This document shows positions 9,511 to 18,792 of a stretch of DNA of 64,000 nucleotides, piece after piece. This DNA comes from Empedobacter sp036647415. Its GTDB lineage: Bacteria; Bacteroidota; Bacteroidia; Flavobacteriales; Weeksellaceae. Location: contig NZ_JAVXKG010000003.1 in the NCBI RefSeq assembly GCF_036647415.1, positions 62,001 to 126,000 of the forward strand, given 5' to 3'. Both the position numbers and the translations under genes were made by a program. How positions within the stretch are numbered: position 1 is the first letter of the stretch; every line of letters starts with the position of its first letter. A model generated the notes under the pieces. That model was not told the DNA's origin. It saw only the letters and a program-made list of their open reading frames with translations, and searched no databases.

Positions 9511-10947
9511 TTAGAATTTATCCCAAAATAATTTAGTTTCTAACTTATCTCCTCCAATTGCAGAAGAAGCTTGCTCATTATTCGCTTTATTAAGGTTTCT
9601 TTCTCTTACTGGGTAAGTATATCTGAAAGGAACTGGAGTTTTTGTTGCTTGTGCAACATTAAATTTAGGAGCATCTAAACGTCTCCAAACATTCCAACCT
9701 TCAAAACCTTTATTGTACATAGCAATCCAATATTGCATACCAATTTTTTCCTTCCAAGTACCAGGAGCGGTAGCGTAAGCCACATTAGCTTGCGCTAAAT
9801 ATGCATCAGCTTCTGCTGTTGTATTACCCCAAAACTCGAAAGAAGCTTTAACTGCTTTATTGTATAAATCTGCTGGTGCTCCACCTACTGCGATACCTCT
9901 TGCAGAAGCTTCTGCTAATATAAATTGAACTTCAGTATAATCTAATAAAGTTCCTGGATATTTAATATCCTCTAATGTTGCAGAAAGTTGTGTATTAGTT
10001 GCATACGGTGTTGCTTGACCATAAATACCTCCTTTGTATACTCCAGGTCCTAAATTTTGTCTAAAGAATTTAGCACGACGAGGGTCATTTAATCCATTCA
10101 TGTGATCAACAATTGTATTTGCCGCAACAAAATCTTGTCTATCACTTTTGATTAAATCAATCCAAAGTGGATTTGTATATGGTTCAGCTCCTGTATACAC
10201 TAATGTAAAGTTATCTGCTTGAGAAGCAAAAACACCTGTATTTACTGCATTTGTAATAGTTGAGCTTGCTAAAGCTGCATCAACGTCTGCTAACTGAATA
10301 CCTAATTTTAATTGTAAAGACGCTCCAAATTTTTTCCATTTAGACATATCTCCTTTATAAATAATATCATCTCCACCAAAACCAGCAGTCGTAACATTAA
10401 TTTTATTCGTAGATTCTATTGCTCTTTTAATTAAATCTGCATAGATTGTTTTTGCATCATCGTACTTAGGCTTTGTATTAACTGCACCTTGTAATGCTTC
10501 TGAATAAGGAACATTTCCAAAAGTGTCAACCATCAATTGCCAAGCTTGAACTTGCATTAAGTCGATAATCGCAATTTGGTTATCTTTTTGTGTTTGCGAT
10601 AAAGTAACATTCGCATTCACCATTTTCTTTGCTTCGTTCAAGTCATATAATACATTCATAGAAATTTCATTCCATAAATTATCACTGATACTTCTTCCTT
10701 CTAAATCATAATTTGTTTCTTGTGTATATTGTGTTTCATTCCAATATTGAGAAACTAATCTAAATATATTTTGATTGACGTTTGTCGAAATCATTCTATA
10801 AAAATAGCTGGTTGTTGCGCCTGTTACTAAATAACTAGCAGGAACAGCTTCTGGATTTATAGGATCATGATTTAATCTATCATATTCTTCATCTGTACAC
10901 GAATTTAACGCAAATACAGCTACTATACCTAATAATATTTTTTTCAT
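9511..10947 (-). CDS. SusD/RagB-like nutrient-binding outer-membrane lipoprotein
   Basis: 478 residues beginning with a lipoprotein signal whose lipobox ends at Cys17 (FALNSC). It should be surface-exposed and act as the lid of the SusC-type transporter encoded 12 bases upstream. The sequence follows the SusD-like_2 pattern: the N-terminal Asn/Pro-rich segment LNHDPINPEAVPAS, YWNETQYTQ, helices around LMQVQAWQLMVDTFGNVPYSEAL, and the late YTEVQFILAEASARG motif typical of the family's TPR-like core. No glycan-degrading enzyme is nearby. The substrate is therefore open; peptides or other oligomers are as likely as sugars. Confidence 0.93.
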   Translation of the reverse strand: MKKILLGIVAVFALNSCTDEEYDRLNHDPINPEAVPASYLVTGATTSYFYRMISTNVNQNIFRLVSQYWNETQYTQETNYDLEGRSISDNLWNEISMNVLYDLNEAKKMVNANVTLSQTQKDNQIAIIDLMQVQAWQLMVDTFGNVPYSEALQGAVNTKPKYDDAKTIYADLIKRAIESTNKINVTTAGFGGDDIIYKGDMSKWKKFGASLQLKLGIQLADVDAALASSTITNAVNTGVFASQADNFTLVYTGAEPYTNPLWIDLIKSDRQDFVAANTIVDHMNGLNDPRRAKFFRQNLGPGVYKGGIYGQATPYATNTQLSATLEDIKYPGTLLDYTEVQFILAEASARGIAVGGAPADLYNKAVKASFEFWGNTTAEADAYLAQANVAYATAPGTWKEKIGMQYWIAMYNKGFEGWNVWRRLDAPKFNVAQATKTPVPFRYTYPVRERNLNKANNEQASSAIGGDKLETKLFWDKF

Positions 10948-10959
10948 GTTTAAATTCTT

Positions 10960-13900
10960 TTAAAATTGAACTTTAATACTAGCTCCAATCTCTCTTATCG
11001 TTGGGTGAGCTCCAGATTGGAATCCTTGAATATTACCGGCACTTAATCCAGCTTCAGGATCAGAGTATGGTACGTTTTTGTGGATAATCCATAAGTTTCT
11101 TCCAATTGCAGATACTGAGAATTTTTTGATAAATGCGCTATTTAAAATTCTATCTGGTAAATCATACGTTAATGTTAGGTTTCTAAGTTTAACAAATGAT
11201 GCATCATATACGTGTGCTTCACGAGGTGCAGTTCCCGCTAAATATCCCCAAGGGTTATTGTAACCAGTACTTGCCTCTACACGAACTGTATTTGCATTAC
11301 CGTTTGCATCAACACCTGGTAAAATAACACCACCACCATTCGCAATAGAGTTACGTACTGGGTTTCCTAAGTCATTAAGTCCTGATGTAAAGTTATCATA
11401 CAAACCTGTTGCATAACCATACCATGTATCTAATGAGAATACATCTCCTCCTTTTTGAAAGTCAATCAAGAAACTTAAACTTAAATTTTTATACGTAAAT
11501 GTATTTTTAACACCTCCTGTCCAATCTGGGTTCATGTTTCCTATAACTGTTGTAGAAGCAGAAGCTTGGTATTGACCATTTGCTTTTACAACTTTATTTC
11601 CGTTGTCATCGTATACAAATCCTGTTCCTCTAATTACACCATAAGCTTCACCTACCTGTGCTCCAATAGAAATTGAACCTTGCAAACTAGCTAACTGTAA
11701 GTAATTTACACCTTCTGCTAATGCTGTAACTTCGTTCGTATTTTTCGCAAAGTTAACACCTAATTTCCATGTAAAATCTTCTGATTTGATAGGAATTAAA
11801 GTAACTGCAGCTTCTATACCTTTGTTTACCATATCACCTGCATTCATCCAAAGCGACGAAGATCCTGATGAAGATGAAATATCAACTGGAGTAATTAAAT
11901 CATATGTTTTTCTGTTGTAGTAAGACACATCAAAACTAACACGATTTTTAAACATTCCCATTTCTAAACCTACTTCATATTCTCGCATCATTTCATTTTG
12001 CAAAAACTGATTTTTTGATTGTGAAGGATTAGTTGCTGATCCTGTACCATTAAATGATGCATTTAATGCATATGTATTGTATAAATTATACAGATTCGTG
12101 TCATTACCTACTCTTGCAAAGTTGGCTCTTACTTTACCAAAATTAATAAACGACCCTTTTACTAATTCTGAGAATACAAAACTTGTAGAAACTGAAGGGT
12201 ACCAATATCTATTTCCTTTTTCTGTTGTAGATAATAAAGTTGATGATCTGTCTGTACGGATAGACCCATCAATATATAACATGTTATAGAAACCGATACT
12301 TGCACGCGCAAACATACCATCTACTTTTTTAGTACCTTGAAATTGAGAAATATCAGCCGCTGTTAATGCATTTTTAGAATTTGCTAACGTGAATAAACCT
12401 GGTATACTTAAACCTCCATTTGTACTTCCTATAAAACGATCTGTTTTTTCTACACGTAAATTCCAACCAACGTTTGCATCAAAATTAATATCATCTGTAA
12501 TATTTTTGTTAATATTAGCCATGAAATCATAGTTATTTTCTGATACAGATTGTTTAAAATACATGTATTCTCCTAAAGATCCTGCAGAACCTACAGCAAC
12601 TCTACCCTCTCTTAACTCATCATAGTTATCAAAACTATAGCGCCCTGTAAAGCTTAACCAGTTGTTTACTTTATAATCTAAAGCTACATTACCAGTATAA
12701 CGGTCTCTTGAATCATTTTGGAAATTCTCATATCTTACCCAATAATAATTATCCGTATATTGAGGAGAATTGTTAGTTAAACTTTTAACATTCCAAGAGG
12801 CATTTCTTTTTGTTAATAAATAAGCTTGTTCTTGTTCTTTTAAATCAACGTTTGTTTGCCACCATTGGCGGAAAGCTTGCATAGGGTTAAGACCATCATA
12901 CCCCGTACCTACACGTCCTTTTCCTTTGTTATTTGTATAGATTACACTTGCAGTAGCTTTTAAATTATCTGTTAATTTATATTCTCCATTAAAGCTTACC
13001 GTATTTCTCTTTAATTCGCTATTTACAAGATTTCCATTTGTCAAGTTATTTGTAACTCCTAAACGAAAACTTCCTTGATCATTACTTCCTGAAAATGAAG
13101 CTGAATTAACATAAGTTGATGAAACTCCCCAAATTGAATTAGGGTCATTTTTAGCTGCTAACCATGGTGTTGCTTTACCGTAAGTTGATAAACCTTCGAA
13201 TAATGAATTCCATTGATAAACCATTAAATTAGGATCAAATGCTGCACCATAAGAAGCATCTGCTCCAAATTGTGTTGCTAAAGATCCATTTGGTCCTGCA
13301 TCAAAATAAGGATTAATTGCTGATGATCCTTCTGCATCATATCCAGCTCCGTATTTTGTTTGGTATTTTGGTAAAGTTGCTTTGTCAGCCGTACCAATAG
13401 TTATTGCTGAGTTAAACTCAACACCTATACCTTTGTTCTTTTTTCCTCTTTTTGTTGTAATCATAATTACCCCACTCTGACCACGAGACCCATATAAAGC
13501 AGTTGCCGCAGACCCCTTCAATACATTTAAACTCTCAATATCATTTGGGTTAATATCCGAAGCTGCATTACCATAATCAAAACCTCCTCTACCTGTTGTT
13601 TGATCAGCGGTATTAGAAGTTCCATTATTAATTGGCGTCCCATCAACAACAATTAAAGCTTGATTATTTCCAGTTAATGAACCAAAACCACGAATAACCA
13701 TATTAGAAGATCCACCCATTGTTCCTGAAGATTTAATATCTAAACCTGCTACCTCTCCAGATAAAGCATCTGCAAAGTTAGAAACTGGAGCAGCTGATAT
13801 TGTTTCTCCTGAAACTTGTTGTGTTGAATATCCTAAAGATCTTTTATCTCTTGTAATTCCTAATGCTGTTACTACAGCTCCCTCTAACTCAATTGTATCA

Positions 13901-14190
13901 GATTGTTTTAATGACACTTTATAAGTTGCTGAATCTCCTACAACAAAATTTTGAGTTGGTAAACCTTGTGATGTAACTGTAATTTTATCACCAGAAATAG
14001 CTTCTATACTGAAAACTCCATTTTCGTCAGTATAAACTTCTTTTCCCGAAGAACTTTTTACAACAGCATCTGCTACTGGAAAACCATCTGGATCAGTTAC
14101 AGTACCTGTAACTGTCTTTTCTTGTGCATATAAAGATGCTCCTAAAAGAAGCCCCCCTAATACAAACAAGTTTTTTAAATTTCTCCTCAT
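10960..14190 (-). CDS. SusC/RagA-family TonB-linked outer-membrane transporter
   Basis: A 1076-residue TonB-dependent active transporter, first gene of a two-gene operon with the SusD-like lipoprotein. A signal peptide (cleavage after SLYAQ) is followed by a carboxypeptidase-regulatory-like domain at about 25-95 (VTGTVTDPDGFPVADAVV). The plug domain lies at about 110-250, with the SusC hallmarks VIRGFGSL, ALIVVDGTPINNG and LKGSAATALYGSRG. A long beta-barrel then ends in Phe (GASIKVQF). A promoter candidate lies at 14218-14248. No adjacent sigma/anti-sigma pair or hydrolase suggests what it imports. Confidence 0.95.
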   Translation of the reverse strand: MRRNLKNLFVLGGLLLGASLYAQEKTVTGTVTDPDGFPVADAVVKSSSGKEVYTDENGVFSIEAISGDKITVTSQGLPTQNFVVGDSATYKVSLKQSDTIELEGAVVTALGITRDKRSLGYSTQQVSGETISAAPVSNFADALSGEVAGLDIKSSGTMGGSSNMVIRGFGSLTGNNQALIVVDGTPINNGTSNTADQTTGRGGFDYGNAASDINPNDIESLNVLKGSAATALYGSRGQSGVIMITTKRGKKNKGIGVEFNSAITIGTADKATLPKYQTKYGAGYDAEGSSAINPYFDAGPNGSLATQFGADASYGAAFDPNLMVYQWNSLFEGLSTYGKATPWLAAKNDPNSIWGVSSTYVNSASFSGSNDQGSFRLGVTNNLTNGNLVNSELKRNTVSFNGEYKLTDNLKATASVIYTNNKGKGRVGTGYDGLNPMQAFRQWWQTNVDLKEQEQAYLLTKRNASWNVKSLTNNSPQYTDNYYWVRYENFQNDSRDRYTGNVALDYKVNNWLSFTGRYSFDNYDELREGRVAVGSAGSLGEYMYFKQSVSENNYDFMANINKNITDDINFDANVGWNLRVEKTDRFIGSTNGGLSIPGLFTLANSKNALTAADISQFQGTKKVDGMFARASIGFYNMLYIDGSIRTDRSSTLLSTTEKGNRYWYPSVSTSFVFSELVKGSFINFGKVRANFARVGNDTNLYNLYNTYALNASFNGTGSATNPSQSKNQFLQNEMMREYEVGLEMGMFKNRVSFDVSYYNRKTYDLITPVDISSSSGSSSLWMNAGDMVNKGIEAAVTLIPIKSEDFTWKLGVNFAKNTNEVTALAEGVNYLQLASLQGSISIGAQVGEAYGVIRGTGFVYDDNGNKVVKANGQYQASASTTVIGNMNPDWTGGVKNTFTYKNLSLSFLIDFQKGGDVFSLDTWYGYATGLYDNFTSGLNDLGNPVRNSIANGGGVILPGVDANGNANTVRVEASTGYNNPWGYLAGTAPREAHVYDASFVKLRNLTLTYDLPDRILNSAFIKKFSVSAIGRNLWIIHKNVPYSDPEAGLSAGNIQGFQSGAHPTIREIGASIKVQF

Positions 14191-14217
14191 CTGTTAAAAC
14201 ATTTTTTAAAACTTATA

Positions 14218-14248
14218 TAAACTTAAGATTTCTCTAACATTTACAAAA
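14218..14248 (-). promoter_or_regulatory. promoter of the susCD-like operon
   Basis: Read on the minus strand: TTTTG (14248-14244), an 18-bp spacer, then TAAGTTTA (14225-14218), seven of eight matches to TAnnTTTG. The leader to the SusC-like ATG is about 25 bases. Confidence 0.5.
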
Positions 14249-14269
14249 CTTTTTTTTAATAAATTATGT

Positions 14270-14277
14270 TAAATTTG
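14270..14277 (+). promoter_or_regulatory. rnhB -7 promoter element
   Basis: TAAATTTG matches TAnnTTTG exactly and ends 16 bases before the TTG start of rnhB. No convincing -33 box is visible. Confidence 0.5.
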
Positions 14278-14293
14278 CTGAAAAAGTAGAAAA

Positions 14294-14890
14294 TTGTATA
14301 AAAATTTATCAAATCTAGAATATGAAGTAGGTTGCGACGAAGCAGGAAGGGGATGTTTGAGTGGTCCTGTAATTGCTGCAGCTGTTATTTTGGGAAATGA
14401 TTTTGAGAATGATATCATTAATGATTCAAAACAATTGTCCGAAAAAAAAAGAATTTCATTGAGAAAATTCATTGAAGATAATGCAAAATTTTGGGCTGTT
14501 GGTATTGTTTGGCCGAATGAAATTGATGAAATAAATATTTTGAATGCTAGTTTTTTGGCAATGCATAGGGCAATTGATCAATTAGATTGTCCTAAGGAGT
14601 TAATTGTTGTTGATGGAAATCGATTCAATAAATACCATGATATCCCACACGAATGTATTGTAAAAGGTGATTCTAAGTACATGAATATTGCTGCGGCTTC
14701 TATTTTAGCAAAAACCTATCGCGACGAGTATATGGAAAAAATACACTTAGAATTCCCCATGTATAATTGGAAAAAGAACAAAGGTTATCCAACAAAAGAG
14801 CATCGTGCAGCTATAAAAGAGTTTGGTGCGACACAGTATCATCGAATGACTTTTAAATTATTGCCTGATCAATTAAGTTTAGAGTTATAA
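14294..14890 (+). CDS. rnhB: ribonuclease HII
   Basis: Cleaves the RNA strand of RNA-DNA hybrids and starts removal of misincorporated ribonucleotides. The 198-residue protein has the family opening VGCDEAGRGCLSGPV, with catalytic Asp15-Glu16, the later acidic VVDGNRF, and the KGDSKYMNIAAASILAK helix. An in-frame TGA at 14279 leaves only AAA, AGT, AGA, AAA and TTG before the conserved N-terminus, so the TTG at 14294 must be the start. A -7 box just upstream implies a leader of roughly 10 bases. It is divergent from the SusC-like gene. Confidence 0.96.
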   Translation: MYKNLSNLEYEVGCDEAGRGCLSGPVIAAAVILGNDFENDIINDSKQLSEKKRISLRKFIEDNAKFWAVGIVWPNEIDEINILNASFLAMHRAIDQLDCPKELIVVDGNRFNKYHDIPHECIVKGDSKYMNIAAASILAKTYRDEYMEKIHLEFPMYNWKKNKGYPTKEHRAAIKEFGATQYHRMTFKLLPDQLSLEL

Positions 14891-14892
14891 AA

Positions 14893-14923
14893 AAAAGGGA
14901 TTCAATATTATTGAATCCCTTTT
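14893..14923. terminator. bidirectional hairpin terminator
   Basis: A 13-bp stem (core AGGGATTCAA / TTGAATCCCT) with a 5-base loop and A/T flanks, between convergent rnhB and the metalloprotease gene. Confidence 0.88.
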
Positions 14924-14940
14924 ATAGCTAATCTCAGTAT

Positions 14941-17147
14941 TTACTTTTTAGTAATTTTTTGAGTATAAGATCTTTTATCTGTTTTGATATTTAAAAGATA
15001 AATTCCTTTAGGATATGATTCTAAATTAATTTTAACCTCTTTTTTATCTACTTTAGTTTTTTCTGTTAACAATTTTCCAGAAAAATCATATAATTGATAT
15101 CCTACAATATTTTCTTTTGTACTTACATTAACTAAGTCTGTCGTTGGATTAGGATAAATATTAAACTCTAAATTATTAATATCATTAATACCTAAACTTG
15201 CGCAGTTTATTTTTGCGGCCCAACCTTTCAATTCTAAACCTCCATCTGAAATAAAACGTAAAGTAATTGCACCAGAATCATCTGTAGATACAAATGGACC
15301 AGGAATTGTATTTCCATTTAATTGTTTTCCATTTTCAAATAACTTAGTCGCATTTGCTCCTACACCATTATAAATATTCATATAATCGTATAGATTTGTA
15401 TCTCTTGGTTCTAAATCAAATTCTAAGAAAGTTAGAGAAACTTTTTCACCTGCAACAGATGGTCTAAAAATTTTCGTTATATTTTCGTTTGGAGAATAAT
15501 TTCCATTTGCTCCTCCTGAATCATAATATAAATCCCCGTTACAGTAATCTCCAGGGATTTCTATAATTTTAGAAACTGATCCTGAATTTGATGCTTCTGT
15601 ACNNNNNNNNNNTATATATTTACAACTTCAATTTTATAGTAAGAATTTTTTTCAAGGTTAGAAAAAACTAATGTTTTATCTGTAGTTACTTTCCAAATAC
15701 CTGGTTCTCCTCCTATTTTTTCAAATTTATATTTCCAAACTGTTCCTGAATCGTCATTCAATTTAAATGTTATTGTTTGACCATCTAATGTACCATCAAC
15801 ACTTTTTATTGTTTGTTGACAAGTCATACTACAATCTGTACTTAAACATATTTTACCATCTACAGTTGCTCTAATCAAATTACCTGGCTGCTCTCCAAAT
15901 CCATTAGAAAAGTTAATTCCAACTCCTCCTACTAAGTGACAGTAACTCATAATTGTTCCTTTATCAGCATACGGTATTGGTCCAGTAGGACAAGTTCCTT
16001 CTGCTAATTTAGGGTCATAAGTTGGTGCACAACCATCAATTGCTGTTCCATCTCCATTCCAAGCACATGCATGTGTATGTGGCGAACCTAATGCGTGACC
16101 CATTTCATGTGTCATAGCCATAATAGTCCATGAATATACTGGTACATTTCCATAAGTCATATTAATACCTGAATATGCATAATGATAATCATTATTACAC
16201 ATTGAGTTTAAATAAGCAACAGACGTTGTTGAAGGATAGTTTACTAAATGTGCAAAATCTCCGTCAAAATCTGTTCTTGTAGTTCTAAATTTATTCAATT
16301 GTGCATTATAATCTCCTGTATAAGGATCTTGCTCTTTCCAAATCATTACTTTAGATAAAGATGTTCTAATATAATCATTTGTATAAAGTGTCGCTATATT
16401 ATTATGAATAGCTGTTAACCAATTTAATGTTTTTGTTTCATCTAATCCATTTTGCTTGTAAGGAGCATAAGCTATTTCATAATAAACACGAACACATTTT
16501 TCTGTCATCTCATTCTTATTAGAATTTAATGTTTTTGCATCAAAATTTGGTTTGTAATTTTTATTTTCTTCTAGCTGATCTACTGCACATTCAACATTAT
16601 TTTTAGCTTCAATATTATAAGATGAATACGAAACATATTCTTCCGAATCTTTCAGTTTTCCGATTACAACATCTCCTAAAGCTTTAGAAGAAGCTACTCC
16701 AATTACTTGATCTTTAAAAATTGAGATGGCAACTACCGAAGTTTTATCTCCTCCAATAATTCCTTGGTAATACAAACCTGGTTCATAATTAATCAATTTA
16801 TTATTCTGATCAACTGCTTTAAAATTATCTGTAAATAAAGCTGTATTTTGTACCAACTCTAGGTCGAGTGTTCTTCCATCAAAAGGAATTTGTAATGTAA
16901 GAGATGTTGGTTTTGATTCATAAAGTTTGTTGAGCTCTGTTTGTTCTAATCTAAACAGTGAAACTCCTTTTGCGAATTCAGCAAATTGATCACCTTTTTG
17001 TTGAATCGTGTTACTAAAAACTTTGTACGATTTGAAATTGCGACTTTTTAATTTAGCCTCCTCTACCTTTTTAGGAATTGGTTTTAATTGTCCAAATGAT
17101 AGAGTACTAAATACAAATGCAATTAATAGTAAAATTAATTTCTTCAT
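14941..17147 (-). CDS. secreted M12B-like zinc metalloprotease with CUB and T9SS type A domains (assembly gap inside)
   Basis: One gene interrupted by 10 Ns at 15603-15612. N-terminal side: signal peptide (ending TLSFGQ), a propeptide-like region, and a reprolysin-like catalytic domain with HEMGHALGSPHTH (first zinc His at residue 347) and the Met-turn GTIMSYCH, then an FnIII-like segment ending at the gap. C-terminal side, open up to the gap: a CUB domain (CNGDLYYDSGGANGNY to LKGWAAKINC), then a type A sorting domain (FNIYPNPTTDLVNV, PKGIYLLNI). The two sides are in different frames only because the placeholder has 10 bases; an intact reading frame needs a gap of 3n+2. Predicted extracellular, possibly adhesive, protease. 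Confidence 0.88.
15603..15612. other. assembly gap (10 N)
   Basis: Ten undetermined bases between the FnIII-like and CUB domains of the metalloprotease. Their true length is unknown and cannot be 10 if the gene is intact, since the frames on either side require 3n+2. Confidence 0.97.
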
Positions 17148-17206
17148 ATTATTTTTATTGTGTTAATTGTTGTAAATATATCTATTTTCATTTTTTTTAG
17201 CACAAA

Positions 17207-17235
17207 AAAAGAGTAGATAATTTATCTACTCTTTT
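17207..17235 (-). terminator. hairpin terminator of ddl-coaD
   Basis: A 13-bp stem (AAAAGAGTAGATA / TATCTACTCTTTT) with a 3-base loop, immediately after coaD on the minus strand. Confidence 0.85.
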
Positions 17236-17262
17236 GAAATTTTTAAAACGTATATTACTATA

Positions 17263-17724
17263 TTATATTCTTACAGCATCAGGTACCAAAATGGTATAAT
17301 TTCCTCCATTTCTCATTACATCTCGTACTATACTAGAACTGATGTAAGCTTTTCCTGAGGATGTTAACAAGAAAATTGTTTCGATATCTTTTTGAGTAAT
17401 TGCACGATTTGTATGAGCAATTGCTTTCTCAAATTCAAAATCTGCAGGATTTCTCAAACCTCTTAAAATAAATTGAGCATTTTTTTCTATACAATAATCT
17501 ACTGTTAAACCTTCGTAAACATCAACTTCTACGTTTGGAAATTTTGCAACAGATTGTTCTATAAATTTTTTACGTTGTTCCTCAGAAAACATATAATGTT
17601 TAGAAGAGTTTGTTCCGATTGCTACAATTATTTTGTCAAACAAAGGAACTGCACGTTCTATAATATCTAAATGTCCTAAAGTTATAGGATCAAAAGATCC
17701 AGGAAAAACTGCTATTCTATCCAT
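17263..17724 (-). CDS. coaD: phosphopantetheine adenylyltransferase
   Basis: Transfers AMP from ATP to 4'-phosphopantetheine, the penultimate step of coenzyme A synthesis. 153 residues, normal for the family. The nucleotidyltransferase motif FPGSFDPITLGHLDII contains the TxGH loop, and the C-terminal ISSSIVRDVMRNGG is the second ATP-binding signature (ISSTxxR type). It overlaps the end of ddl by 13 bases, so the two are co-transcribed and probably translationally coupled. A terminator follows. Confidence 0.97.
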   Translation of the reverse strand: MDRIAVFPGSFDPITLGHLDIIERAVPLFDKIIVAIGTNSSKHYMFSEEQRKKFIEQSVAKFPNVEVDVYEGLTVDYCIEKNAQFILRGLRNPADFEFEKAIAHTNRAITQKDIETIFLLTSSGKAYISSSIVRDVMRNGGNYTILVPDAVRI

Positions 17725-18701
17725 GCTGAAGGTCTATTTAATGCAAATTCTATTTCACTATCCATCAAATCTTCCAACGCTATTCCTGCAATTGCAGCTT
17801 GCTGTGGAAAAATACTTGCTGGTGAAAAACCTGGCAAAGTATTCATTTCTATAAAATGTGGCTCTCCATTAACAATAATATATTCTGAACGAGAAAAACC
17901 TGACATATTAATACAATTATAAGCTTTTTCTGCAATATCACGTACACGTTGCTCCACTTCTGGTGTTAGACGCGCTGGTGTTATTTCATCTGATAAACCA
18001 TTATATTTTGCATCATAATCAAAAAACTCGGTGTGAGAAACAATTTCTGTTATTCCCAAAACCGTTGTTTCTCCTTTGTAATTTAAAACTCCTACAGAAA
18101 CTTCTGTTCCGTCTAAGAAAGATTCAATCAAAACTTCTGTATCTTCACGAAATGCTTTTTGCATTGCTGCTTCAAATTCTTCTATTTTATGAACTTTTGA
18201 AATTCCTAAACTAGATCCCGATCTATTTGGTTTCACAAAACAAGGTAAACCAACTGTTGCGATAATTTCGTCTTCAGAATAGTTTTCTCCTTTGTTAATA
18301 TAGACAGATTTTGCATGCGGAATTCCATATTTACTCAAAACTGCAATACAATCTTTCTTATTAAACGTTAGGGCAGATTGATAAAATGGACAACCATTGT
18401 ATGGCATACCAATCATTTCGAAGTAAGCTTGTAAATAACCATCTTCTCCTGGCGTACCATGAATGGTATTAAAAACAACATCAAAATTTATTTTTTCTCC
18501 GTTTTTCTCAAAAGAAAAATCACCTTTACTGATTGGGTATTTTTCACCATCAATTTCGGCAAACCAACCTTCTTTCAAGATTCGAACCCTTGTTCTGTCG
18601 TACTTTTCTGGATTTAAACTTGCAAAAATCAATTCACAACTTTTCAACGAAACTACACTTTCGTCTGAGTATCCACCTGCTACAACTGCTACTCTTAACA
18701 T
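17712..18701 (-). CDS. ddl: D-alanine--D-alanine ligase
   Basis: Makes the D-Ala-D-Ala dipeptide for peptidoglycan. 329 residues with an ATP-grasp fold: N-terminal VVAGGYSDESVVSLKS, FNTIHGTPGEDGYLQ, the ATP-binding PCFVKPNRSGSSLGISKV, and the metal-binding C-terminal FIEMNTLPGFSP. It is first in the ddl-coaD operon and divergent from the PASTA protein gene, another peptidoglycan-linked function. An exact -7 element (TATATTTG on the minus strand) lies 20 bases upstream. Confidence 0.97.
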   Translation of the reverse strand: MLRVAVVAGGYSDESVVSLKSCELIFASLNPEKYDRTRVRILKEGWFAEIDGEKYPISKGDFSFEKNGEKINFDVVFNTIHGTPGEDGYLQAYFEMIGMPYNGCPFYQSALTFNKKDCIAVLSKYGIPHAKSVYINKGENYSEDEIIATVGLPCFVKPNRSGSSLGISKVHKIEEFEAAMQKAFREDTEVLIESFLDGTEVSVGVLNYKGETTVLGITEIVSHTEFFDYDAKYNGLSDEITPARLTPEVEQRVRDIAEKAYNCINMSGFSRSEYIIVNGEPHFIEMNTLPGFSPASIFPQQAAIAGIALEDLMDSEIEFALNRPSAWIE

Positions 18702-18720
18702 GCTTAATTTTAAATTTATT

Positions 18721-18728
18721 CAAATATA
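18721..18728 (-). promoter_or_regulatory. ddl -7 promoter element
   Basis: Minus-strand TATATTTG, an exact TAnnTTTG match, ends 20 bases before the ddl ATG. The -33 box is not clear. Confidence 0.5.
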
Positions 18729-18764
18729 GAACTTTGACATCAATCATAAATATTATTTTTGAAC

Positions 18765-18772
18765 TATATTTG
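18765..18772 (+). promoter_or_regulatory. -7 element for the PASTA-rluD operon
   Basis: TATATTTG, an exact TAnnTTTG match, ends 20 bases before the ATG at 18793. It overlaps the alternative upstream TTG start at 18772, arguing against that start. Confidence 0.55.
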
Positions 18773-18792
18773 TGCGACAATTAATCATTTCA

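Noticed and set aside
9511..14190. Polysaccharide utilisation locus
   Set aside because: Only the SusC/SusD pair is present; no glycoside hydrolase, lyase, sulfatase or hybrid two-component regulator lies nearby.
15381..15561. Reading the metalloprotease as two genes or a pseudogene
   Set aside because: The break coincides exactly with the 10-N gap, and both sides are open up to it, so an assembly artefact explains it.
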